64,000 nucleotides of DNA from positions 1-64,000 of the forward strand of contig NZ_JADKPR010000022.1 of NCBI RefSeq assembly GCF_015351475.1. Reading direction: 5' to 3'. Positions 17,606 through 25,120 of the stretch are shown in pieces. This DNA comes from Flavobacterium sp. HJJ (lineage in GTDB: Bacteria > Bacteroidota > Bacteroidia > Flavobacteriales > Flavobacteriaceae). Within the stretch, counting starts at the first letter, position 1, and the number at the start of each line of letters is the position of its first letter. The notes beneath the pieces are model-generated. The model searched no databases. It saw nothing but the letters and a program-made list of their open reading frames with translations, and was not told the DNA's origin. Made by a program: the position numbers and the translations under genes.

Positions 17606-19123
17606 ATGAAAAAAATTATCACCGCTATTGCAGGGATACTTATATTGGCAGGCTGCAGTAATTTTGATGAAATTAATACAAACCCCAATACTCCAACTCA
17701 AGTAAGTGCTTCTTTGTTATGCACAAACATTATCCTGAGCATTGCTAAATATCAGGGTGCTGATTCGAAAGAATATATTTCTGAAAATGCCTTGCCAAAA
17801 TATGTTGGTTATGCGAATGAAGGACAATTGGGAACCCAGTATAATTTTATAACAAATTCAAGTTTCAATAAGATGACAATTTTGCCGGATATTGATAAAA
17901 TGCTGGAATTTGCGAAAGGGGATCCGGCAGAAAATTCGTATAAAGGAGTAGGCCGTTTTATACGGGCATATACTTTTTACCTGCTCACCATGAAAATGGG
18001 AGATATTCCATACAGTCAGGCTAACCAAGGAAGTCAGGGCAATTATAAACCGAAGTACGATCTGCAGAAAGATGTATTCATTGGCATTCTTAATGAATTA
18101 GAATTGGCAAATGCAGATTTTTCGAAAGGAGCTTCTTTTCAAGGAGATCCAACTGTCTTTCAAGGAGATCCAACTAAATGGAAAAGAGCCTGCAATGCAT
18201 TTGAACTTAAGGTCCTAATGAGTCTAAGTGCTAAAGAAAACGATGCTGATTTAAAAATTAAACAAAGATTTTTAGCTATTGTTAATGACAATGTTTTGCT
18301 GGAAAAAGCTTCTGATTATTTTGGCCTGGAGTACGGCAGCATAAATTCACATCCTTTATATAGTACTAACGATATGTTTACAGGAAGAACTCTTTTGAGT
18401 ACAACAGTTGTTAAAAACCTTAAAGAATTGAAAGACAAGCGACTTTTTTATTTTGGAGAACCTTCTGCTTCTCAATTAATTGCCGGATATGCCTCTAATG
18501 ATATGGAAGCATACGCAGGCGTGAAAACATCATTAGACTATGGACTGATGAATGCCAATTATAGCAAAGGGAATTATTCTAAAATAAATTTAAGGTATCA
18601 GACAAAACAGAATAGTGAGCCGAGAAGAATGCTCACTTATGCCGAGCAAGAACTTATTTTGGCAGAAGCACGTATTAAGGGATGGATAAGTACCGGCAGT
18701 GCACAGCAGTATTATGAAAATGGAGTTAGAGCAGCTCTAACAAATGTTATGAGCACAGATGCTTCTTTTGCCCACGGAAATCCAATTATGCAAAGTGATA
18801 TTGATAACTATTTTGCAGGAAAAGCATCATTTGCTTCGGATAAAGACAGCCAGCTCAAACAAATCTGGCTGCAGCGTTACCTCCTTAATTTTTTAGTTGA
18901 TGCTGAAACGGCTTATTTTGAATATAGAAGAACAAAATATCCTGACTTTGAAATTGATCCAGTTACCAATCTAAATGTTAAGAGTCCTGCTGATTTACCA
19001 GTAAGATATTTATATCCATCTTCGGAGTTGAATTATAATAGTCAAAATTTAACTGAAGCTTTGAACAGACAGTATGGTGGTTATGACGAAATTAATAAAA
19101 TGATGTGGCTGTTAGCTAATTAG
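17606..19123 (+). CDS. SusD-like lipoprotein, SusD_2 type (second pair)
   Basis: The 505-residue protein has a lipoprotein signal with lipobox LAGC and acylated Cys17, followed by the opening SNFDEINTNPNTPTQV typical of the shorter SusD/RagB-like subgroup. The TKWKRACNAFELKVLM helix and the late EAETAYFEYRRTKYP-like block (here DAETAYFEYRRTKYP) are also family marks. It is the surface lid of the SusC encoded 37 bp upstream. An odd feature is a 7-residue in-frame tandem duplication, FQGDPTV-FQGDPTK, at about residues 178-191. The operon seems to end at a hairpin just downstream, before the EEP gene. Confidence 0.9.
   Translation: MKKIITAIAGILILAGCSNFDEINTNPNTPTQVSASLLCTNIILSIAKYQGADSKEYISENALPKYVGYANEGQLGTQYNFITNSSFNKMTILPDIDKMLEFAKGDPAENSYKGVGRFIRAYTFYLLTMKMGDIPYSQANQGSQGNYKPKYDLQKDVFIGILNELELANADFSKGASFQGDPTVFQGDPTKWKRACNAFELKVLMSLSAKENDADLKIKQRFLAIVNDNVLLEKASDYFGLEYGSINSHPLYSTNDMFTGRTLLSTTVVKNLKELKDKRLFYFGEPSASQLIAGYASNDMEAYAGVKTSLDYGLMNANYSKGNYSKINLRYQTKQNSEPRRMLTYAEQELILAEARIKGWISTGSAQQYYENGVRAALTNVMSTDASFAHGNPIMQSDIDNYFAGKASFASDKDSQLKQIWLQRYLLNFLVDAETAYFEYRRTKYPDFEIDPVTNLNVKSPADLPVRYLYPSSELNYNSQNLTEALNRQYGGYDEINKMMWLLAN
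18137..18178 (+). repeat. 21-bp in-frame tandem duplication inside the second susD
   Basis: Two adjacent 21-bp units, each starting TTTCAAGGAGATCCAACT, differ only in their last three bases. They encode FQGDPTV and FQGDPTK. The family normally has a single GDPxKW block here, so this looks like a recent slippage duplication that keeps the frame. Confidence 0.85.
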
Positions 19124-19163
19124 CAATAAGTTTTTTAAATCAATTAGTTAGTTTTTTTTTTTG

Positions 19164-19197
19164 ACGCTGTTCTATTTATTTGGAGCAGCGTTTTTTT
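19164..19197 (+). terminator. Rho-independent terminator after the second susD
   Basis: The stem ACGCTGTTC pairs with GAGCAGCGT with one wobble and is followed by a run of seven T. It lies 40 bp after the susD stop and should end the second sigma/fecR/susC/susD unit. The EEP-fold gene then needs its own promoter in 19198-19315, or read-through. Confidence 0.75.
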
Positions 19198-19315
19198 AAA
19201 GATTAAAGAGGAATTTTTTAATGAGCATTTTTTGGAAGTGCCTATTGAGATTGTTTAAAGGAAAAATAATTTTAAAATATTGAAAATCAACCGAAGTAAC
19301 AATAAAACTAAGAAC

Positions 19316-20149
19316 ATGAAAAAAATAAAATGGCTGGTATTACTCATTTGGGTATTTCAGATTAATGCTCAGAACATAAAGATGATGACATATAATGTTC
19401 GTTTGGATTTAGCAAGTGATAGGGAGAATGACTGGACACACCGAAAGGATTTTTTTACTGCCCAGATTCAGTTTTATGACCCAGATATTTTTGGGGTTCA
19501 GGAAGCGTTACCAAATCAGGTAAATGATATTGCAGCAGCTCTTCGTCAATATAATTTTGCCGGTATAGGAAGAGATGGTGTGGAAAAAGGGGAGTCATCA
19601 AATATTTTTTACAAGCATGAGCGTTTTAAAATGCTATCGAGCAATACTTTTTGGCTCTCGGAAACGCCCAACGAAATTTCAAAAGGCTGGGATGCTGCTT
19701 ATGCAAGAGTGTGTACCTATGCTTTATTTAAGGAATTGAAAACTAAACAGCTTTTTTGGGTCTTTAATACTCACTTAGATCATATTGGAGTTCAGGCGAA
19801 AACAAATGGAATAAAGCTTATTCTTTCAAAAATAAAAGAGTTAAACAAAAAAATATATCCGGTAGTTTTTATGGGAGATCTTAATTCTGAACCCGCATCT
19901 GAAGTAATTTCAATTTTAAAACAGGAGATGAAAGACACCCGCGATCTTTCCGAGGTAAAAGCTTTTGGACCTTCTGGCACATTTAATGGTTTTAAGCACA
20001 ATGAACCAGTAATCGTTTTACTGGATTATATTTTTATATCCGATGACAGCAAATTAAAAGTGAAAAAATTTGCTGTTTTAAGTGACTCAAAAGATCTAAA
20101 ATATCCATCAGATCACTTGCCCCTTTATATTGAGCTGGATTATAAATAG
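19316..20149 (+). CDS. Secreted endonuclease/exonuclease/phosphatase-fold enzyme
   Basis: Counted from ATG 19316 the protein has 277 residues with a Sec signal peptide (1-18). An in-frame TTG at 19280 would add 12 polar residues and spoil the signal, so I reject it. The fold's catalytic set is visible: MTYNVR (Asn27), GVQEAL (Glu63), NTHLDH (His153), MGDLNSEP (Asp188, Asn190), and SDHLPL (Asp266, His267). This superfamily includes DNases, sphingomyelinases and inositol-phosphate phosphatases. A secreted single-domain version next to a SusCD pair and a PI-PLC-like gene suggests a phosphoesterase for nutrient use. The substrate is not certain. Confidence 0.85.
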   Translation: MKKIKWLVLLIWVFQINAQNIKMMTYNVRLDLASDRENDWTHRKDFFTAQIQFYDPDIFGVQEALPNQVNDIAAALRQYNFAGIGRDGVEKGESSNIFYKHERFKMLSSNTFWLSETPNEISKGWDAAYARVCTYALFKELKTKQLFWVFNTHLDHIGVQAKTNGIKLILSKIKELNKKIYPVVFMGDLNSEPASEVISILKQEMKDTRDLSEVKAFGPSGTFNGFKHNEPVIVLLDYIFISDDSKLKVKKFAVLSDSKDLKYPSDHLPLYIELDYK

Positions 20150-20379
20150 TCCTTTTTTTTAGGGAGGAGTGTATTTCCGATGCTGCTTTTCCTTTAATTT
20201 AGTGTTTCATTTACCTGATGTTTTAAGAATTAAACATAATTGTCTGAAAATAGCAGACAATATTTATATTCACCATGTATAAGGGATTCAGATTTAAGTT
20301 AACTTGATTTAATTTATCAAAGATACCACAACAGGTAAAAGTTTTCGATTGTAAAACTGGTAATCTACAAAATACAAAT

Positions 20380-20411
20380 CTCCAAAGTCTTTTAATTTTG
20401 GAGGTTTTTTT
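20380..20411 (+). terminator. Terminator downstream of the EEP-fold gene
   Basis: The stem CTCCAAA pairs with TTTGGAG over a 10-base loop and is followed by a run of seven T on the plus strand. It is 230 bp past the EEP stop and 33 bp before the end of the convergent sialidase-like gene. The rest of 20150-20443 shows no gene. Confidence 0.65.
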
Positions 20412-20443
20412 ATGATTCGAAACAACTTCTTTTTGATTACAAT

Positions 20444-21496
20444 TTAATTTAATTCAAATACGACATGTTTAATATACTTTCGATTGTAAGTATATAAAAT
20501 ATGAATATTTCTGTCAGCGGTCTGGATAATTGCTGGATAACTGAATTCTCCTTCTTTTTGGTTTTCTAGATCAAATAATTTTCTCCAATGCATCCCATCT
20601 GTTGAATATTCGACATCTAATACATTTCGCCCATTAAACCAGTCTTTTCCCTGCTTTAATGGATTATTTACCAATAAAAAACCTTTTTTAGACACTGTCA
20701 AAGCATCAATGCCTGAGTTTGAATTTACAACATCCAGACTGTCAGTATGAATCCATTTTTCACCTTTATCTTTAGACCAGCTTGTAATCAGTTTATTATG
20801 CCTGCTTCTAAATAAAACCTGAATACTTTTATTAGAATGGACTAAAAATGCTGGCTGAATAATCTCGAAATTCTTGTTATTCTCAATCTCAATTTTAGAC
20901 CACCTGCCCGTTGATTCAGTATATTTTTCTATATGTGCTCTCCACTTATTGTTTTCCGTACTTTCTGTACTACTGCCGCACAGAATTACTCCAGGAGTTA
21001 TCTCAATAGGTTTATTTCTAATAGGTCCTAAAAAATTATCCGGCAAATATTTAGGATCGCTCCAAGTAACTCCATTATCATGAGATAATATCATGGCTCC
21101 AAACCATTCTCTCGGATTTTTTCCAATTTTATAGAACAAGTATAGACATTCGCTTTTACTTTTGAATAATACAGGATTCCAGCATGGTAACGTATCCCCT
21201 TGAATTATGGACGGTTTAATAATATTTTGAGGCGGAGACCATTTTTTTTCTTTATAAGTCGAATAATAAATACCTACATCTGCAGCACCTTCATGTTTTC
21301 CTCCAAACCATGCGGCCATAAGTACATTAGGTTTAATCTCTGCCAATGTTGCCGCGTGGCTATTGTTGGTAACTGGCTGATCTGTTATAAATTCGCTGCT
21401 AATATTATCTGCATTTGGCATCTTCTTTATCGATGCACAAGATACACATACCAGAACTAATAAAACTATCGAAAAGTTTGATTTTGGAACCCTCAT
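20444..21496 (-). CDS. Sialidase-like six-bladed propeller protein (BNR_2 / predicted neuraminidase)
   Basis: The 350-residue protein has an N-terminal export signal with cysteines at 17 and 20, so it is probably a lipoprotein. It has Asp-box repeats: SHDNGVTW at 138-145, a weaker SKDKGEKW at 241-248, and STDGMHW later. The text around SHAATLAEIKPNVLMAAWFG and GPIRNKPIEI matches the group annotated as predicted neuraminidases, not classic GH33, because the FRIP arginine motif is absent. It may remove sialic acid or another acidic or terminal sugar. It is next to the N-glycan genes but has its own promoter region. A foldback element sits 18-28 bp upstream of its start codon. Confidence 0.7.
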   Translation of the reverse strand: MRVPKSNFSIVLLVLVCVSCASIKKMPNADNISSEFITDQPVTNNSHAATLAEIKPNVLMAAWFGGKHEGAADVGIYYSTYKEKKWSPPQNIIKPSIIQGDTLPCWNPVLFKSKSECLYLFYKIGKNPREWFGAMILSHDNGVTWSDPKYLPDNFLGPIRNKPIEITPGVILCGSSTESTENNKWRAHIEKYTESTGRWSKIEIENNKNFEIIQPAFLVHSNKSIQVLFRSRHNKLITSWSKDKGEKWIHTDSLDVVNSNSGIDALTVSKKGFLLVNNPLKQGKDWFNGRNVLDVEYSTDGMHWRKLFDLENQKEGEFSYPAIIQTADRNIHILYTYNRKYIKHVVFELN

Positions 21497-21523
21497 TTAT
21501 CGCAAAATTAATATTTAGTGATA

Positions 21524-21670
21524 TGACTCCGTAAATAATACCATGTATTTTTTTCGCCACTGATTACACAAATTCTCACAGATTTCATTACTTTTTTTAA
21601 AAAAATCTGTGTAAATGTTTTTAATCTGTGGCTGATTCGATCTGTTTGGTATTAGTTAAGGATAGTCATA
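21524..21670 (+). mobile_element. MITE-like foldback element, copy B
   Basis: This 147-bp copy begins ATGACTCCG and ends GGATAGTCATA. A 9-bp direct repeat, TTTAGTGAT, flanks it at 21515-21523 and 21671-21679. It has the same orientation as copy C and the opposite orientation to copy A. The left target repeat lies 18 bp upstream of the start codon of the sialidase-like gene, so the insertion has separated that gene from whatever upstream sequence it had. No coding capacity is present. Confidence 0.8.
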
Positions 21671-21836
21671 TTTAGTGATTTAATTGTTAAACTATATATT
21701 TAAGATAGATTATGATTTGAAAAATCTGCACAACCAGTTCTAATTAAAATTCTGCTTTATTTGTGATAAAAAATATCCATAAAAAACAAAAAGAAGATCT
21801 TGTTTTTACGAATTTACAAGCAAGGAATCTCTTTAT

Positions 21837-21875
21837 CTTTACTTAATACAACTTATTTATTTGTATTAAGTAAAG
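21837..21875. repeat. Perfect 15-bp inverted repeat in a long spacer
   Basis: CTTTACTTAATACAA pairs perfectly with TTGTATTAAGTAAAG across a 9-base loop. It is in the 730-bp gap upstream of the sialidase-like gene. No T-run follows on either side, so it is not a typical terminator. It could be an operator or the stem of a small RNA. Confidence 0.55.
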
Positions 21876-21972
21876 TATAGTTCTGCCTGATTGAGTTACT
21901 CCTCTTTTATGATTCCATCTATAACAGCATTTTGTTTGTTAAACTTAAAACTATAATTTGTTATCGTTTTAT

Positions 21973-21988
21973 AATTTCGACCAATAAC
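21973..21988 (-). promoter_or_regulatory. Shared 16-bp motif, site 1 (far upstream of the sialidase-like gene)
   Basis: On the minus strand this reads GTTATTGGTCGAAATT, matching the consensus GYYRTTRGTCGAAWWW found at three other sites in the window. It is 477 bp upstream of the sialidase-like start, part of which distance is due to the inserted foldback element. No other gene starts downstream on this strand. Confidence 0.45.
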
Positions 21989-22116
21989 AAATTTAAAAAG
22001 GTGTTAGTTTGTTTTCACTATTTTTTCAAACCAAAAAAATTCTATTTAACAAATTAGTACTAATGAAAAATATAAATAGCAATTATTCCATAACGATTTG
22101 GAATATCCTTTAAACA

Positions 22117-22152
22117 AAAAGCATTAATCTTTATTTTAAGGTTAATGCTTTT
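22117..22152 (-). terminator. Terminator downstream of the M28 peptidase gene
   Basis: An 11-bp stem, AAAAGCATTAA paired with TTAATGCTTTT, lies 74 bp past the stop of the M28 gene on the minus strand and has AT-rich flanks. It probably ends the susC/susD/N-glycanase/peptidase transcript. Confidence 0.65.
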
Positions 22153-22225
22153 GCTGTTTGCTTAAAAAATGAGGATCGTATTTTATATCTTCCTTTACAG
22201 ATTACAATTAAGGAATATCAAAATA

Positions 22226-23200
22226 TTAATCTTGACTAATAAAATAAAGTGGCTGGCTATAATTAGCTATAGCTGTCAAAGCATTATAAATATATTTAAC
22301 TGCCAATTCTCCTCCCTTACTATTAATTAATTCTATATCGTCTTCGGGTGTATGATATTGCGGGTGTCCTCCAGTATGAAATCCTACAGCAGATATTGAA
22401 GATTTGTAAAAAGAAACATGATCTGACCCTCCTACATCTCCAGCGTGAACAACAGGATTTAGTCCGCTGTTTACACCTAAACTCTTCATTAAATCAACCC
22501 CTTCTGGAAAAGTTCCTGCACCACCCATATAGAGTTGTTTTTCACTATTTAGTCTTCCTACCATATCCATATTCAGCATTACTTTTACGTCTTTTTTGTC
22601 AACAGGCAAATGATTAACAAAATATCTCGATCCAAATAGTCCTTCCTCTTCTCCGCTAAAAGAAATAAAAATGATACTCCTCTTGGGCTTGTTATTTGAC
22701 TTAGACAATTCTTCTAAAATACAAAGTAAAGCTGCAACTCCCGAAGCATTGTCATCTGCACCATTATGAATTGCGATGGTGTCTTTCTTTTTACTGCCTG
22801 ATCCTTTTCCTCCCCATCCCCAATGATCATAATGCGCTCCTATTACTATAAATTCATTTTTCAGTTCTTTGTCAGTTCCCTCTAGATAACCAACTACATT
22901 CTGTGTCGTAACACTATCCGATTTTATCTTATTTATGCCTTCTTTCACAAATAATTTAAAAGATTGAAAGTAACTGCCACCGAATTTTTTAAGACCATAT
23001 TTCTTAAAATATTTTTGAATATAAGCTGCTGCTGCATTGTTTCCTTTGGTTCCTGGAAAACGGCCTTCCAATTTATCCGATGACAAAAATTTATCATGCT
23101 TATAAAATGTGCTGCTGTTAATCGTATTTTGAGAATTTACAACAACACTAAAAGCTAGTGTAATCATTAAAAAAGAATTTCTTACTATACTTGTTTTCAT
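22226..23200 (-). CDS. Secreted M28-family zinc aminopeptidase
   Basis: The 324-residue protein has a signal peptide (1-23) and one M28 catalytic domain. The two-zinc ligand set is complete: AHYDHWG (His123), GADDNASG (Asp149), SGEEEG (catalytic Glu184 and ligand Glu185), NMDMVG (Asp212), and QYHTPED (His283). M28 enzymes of this kind trim N-terminal residues from peptides. The gene follows the N-glycanase gene by 93 bp on the same strand. A plausible role is to shorten glycopeptides so that the glycosylasparaginase encoded further upstream can act, since that enzyme needs the asparagine with free amino and carboxyl groups. This partnership is inference. Confidence 0.9.
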   Translation of the reverse strand: MKTSIVRNSFLMITLAFSVVVNSQNTINSSTFYKHDKFLSSDKLEGRFPGTKGNNAAAAYIQKYFKKYGLKKFGGSYFQSFKLFVKEGINKIKSDSVTTQNVVGYLEGTDKELKNEFIVIGAHYDHWGWGGKGSGSKKKDTIAIHNGADDNASGVAALLCILEELSKSNNKPKRSIIFISFSGEEEGLFGSRYFVNHLPVDKKDVKVMLNMDMVGRLNSEKQLYMGGAGTFPEGVDLMKSLGVNSGLNPVVHAGDVGGSDHVSFYKSSISAVGFHTGGHPQYHTPEDDIELINSKGGELAVKYIYNALTAIANYSQPLYFISQD

Positions 23201-23293
23201 TACTATTATTGAAATTTATTTTTTAAAACAATAGGTTTTCATTCCTAATACGAATCAATATTTGAAATAAAAACTACTAGTTAGGCTTACAGA

Positions 23294-24985
23294 TTATTTA
23301 CCCTTGGACTGTCCCACAAGAACTCCTGAAATATTCCAATGGTTTGAGCTTGAACCATAGTCTGGTCCTTGTTCTATAACAACTTCTAAAAGATGTTTCC
23401 CTTTTGACAATGTTGGAAGCGGAATAATGTAGGGTGGAGTTAATGTTCCTGGACACCAGTTAGAACGGCTTAAATCACTCGATGACAAACCATCAGGAAA
23501 ATTACCCGATGCTGGGTTTGATAATCGATAGGTAGCACAATCGGTCCTCCAAGGAATAATTTTAAACATTTCTTTTCCATCAATCAGTATTTTATTCATT
23601 CGAGGTACAAATTCATCACCGCCATCCCAGCCTCCATGACCTGTTGTGGTATATAAAAGCTGTAAATTGCTGACATCAGCAGTAATTTCAAAATTAACCT
23701 TTAGCGTATCATTGGCAAAAAGGCTGCCGTAGTTTTGTCCCGACATTTCTAAAGTATTGACTGTAGAAAACAAAGGTGCTATATAGTTATTTTTTGGAAT
23801 AATATCGTTTTTAGACATCTCCGGATAACAATCGAGTTCCAGACTTATTTTGTGACCTCCACTATCATAATTACCAATAAAAACACCAATCCAGATTTCA
23901 TCTTCATCAGTAGGAATAAGAGAACTGACTTCTTCTTTATAAACTACATCTTTTGCCCAGTTATAATTATTTATTTTTCGTTTATCATTAAAATAATTAA
24001 CTCCAAATGGCGTAAAAAAACTAAGTATTTCAATTGGTGGACTATATTCATTTTCCTTTACAATTCCTTGATATTGGCTGTTTTTTTTATCTCTATACAC
24101 TGGAAGTTTTTCAATACCGTATAAATAAGCATCTAACAAAGAAGTTGTTTCTCCCTGCTTCTTTGAAGGAATAATAAAAACAGAACCTGTTCTGTCATAA
24201 GCATCACCATTAGACATGCATCTTAATTTTGCAAATACAGCAGCACTGTTTTTTAATTCGGGAGTGATTTTAATTTTTTTCAACACCACACTTCCTTTCG
24301 AAAAATGATAGACTTTACCGGTTTCAAGCTCTGATTCCTTAGGAATAATACGATTGGGATCAAAATTTAAAATTTCGTTATCGAAAATTTTTACGACTTT
24401 ATACCTTGAATTTATTGCAATTTCTTCAAATTCTGATGCACTAACCTCTTGCGTTTTATCATCATAATTAAGCTGCGGAATATATTTGTTTTCTTTATTG
24501 ACGGCACTTGCAGTAAGGGCATAATTTCCGTTAAAAACCAGTTGCAGCACAAGAGCATTCTTGTTTGGTAAATAACTGCTGTTTGGAGTTCCTTTTACAG
24601 AACTCTGCTCAGTAAACCAAACATCTATAGTATTTGAAAAATAAGAAAATCTAGCGTGTTTACATTTATAACCCAGTATTATTTGGTTATCATTATCAAA
24701 TTTAGGTTTTGGCAGACTGTCAAATGGAATTATTTTCTTGAAAACAGTATTTCCATCCTTAATGGTACTGACATTATAATTATTTTTTAAATCAATGTAT
24801 TGCTGTATATTATCAGTTGGTTTTGATAAAAAAACCATTTGGTTATACACATAGATTTCGGTGTTTCCGCCTGTTTTTTTTCCGTTTTCAAATTTATCAT
24901 ACTTAATTTTATACACCTCAGATTTGGTTTGAGCAGCTAGTATTAGAGAAAAAAACAACAATATGGCATTAAAAAATTTCATCAT
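23294..24985 (-). CDS. Peptide-N-glycosidase F, F-II-like, with a large N-terminal domain
   Basis: The 563-residue secreted protein (signal peptide about 1-18) has two parts. Residues about 20-230 form a separate N-terminal domain. Residues about 235-560 are the two PNGase F jelly-roll domains. Key sites can be aligned: CMSNGDAYDRTGSVF holds Asp264, matching the catalytic Asp60 of PNGase F. GGDEF holds Glu458, matching Glu206. SRSNWCPG near 506-513 is a family signature. PNGase F cleaves the bond between asparagine and the first GlcNAc and releases intact N-glycans. The extra N-terminal domain recalls PNGase F-II of Elizabethkingia, reported to accept core alpha-1,3-fucosylated (plant or insect) glycans. 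It lies between susD and the M28 gene. Confidence 0.88.
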   Translation of the reverse strand: MMKFFNAILLFFSLILAAQTKSEVYKIKYDKFENGKKTGGNTEIYVYNQMVFLSKPTDNIQQYIDLKNNYNVSTIKDGNTVFKKIIPFDSLPKPKFDNDNQIILGYKCKHARFSYFSNTIDVWFTEQSSVKGTPNSSYLPNKNALVLQLVFNGNYALTASAVNKENKYIPQLNYDDKTQEVSASEFEEIAINSRYKVVKIFDNEILNFDPNRIIPKESELETGKVYHFSKGSVVLKKIKITPELKNSAAVFAKLRCMSNGDAYDRTGSVFIIPSKKQGETTSLLDAYLYGIEKLPVYRDKKNSQYQGIVKENEYSPPIEILSFFTPFGVNYFNDKRKINNYNWAKDVVYKEEVSSLIPTDEDEIWIGVFIGNYDSGGHKISLELDCYPEMSKNDIIPKNNYIAPLFSTVNTLEMSGQNYGSLFANDTLKVNFEITADVSNLQLLYTTTGHGGWDGGDEFVPRMNKILIDGKEMFKIIPWRTDCATYRLSNPASGNFPDGLSSSDLSRSNWCPGTLTPPYIIPLPTLSKGKHLLEVVIEQGPDYGSSSNHWNISGVLVGQSKGK

Positions 24986-25037
24986 TTGTTTATAAATATT
25001 TTTTTTTTAACAAAAACTAAATTGGAAAAAATTTAAA

Positions 25038-25073
25038 AAAACAAAGGTAAGAATTACATCTTACCTCTGTTTT
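25038..25073 (-). terminator. Stem-loop between susD and the N-glycanase gene
   Basis: A 15-bp stem, AAAACAAAGGTAAGA paired with TCTTACCTCTGTTTT with one mismatch, lies 48 bp past the susD stop, with T-rich sequence after it on the minus strand. It may lower expression of the downstream enzymes relative to SusC and SusD instead of ending transcription fully. Confidence 0.65.
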
Positions 25074-25120
25074 AACTAATAGAAATGTGAACTTTACAGC
25101 ACTTTCTTAATTATTGATTT

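Noticed and set aside
20444..21496. Call of a true GH33 sialidase.
   Set aside because: Asp boxes are present but the FRIP arginine motif is not, so only a sialidase-like call is supported.
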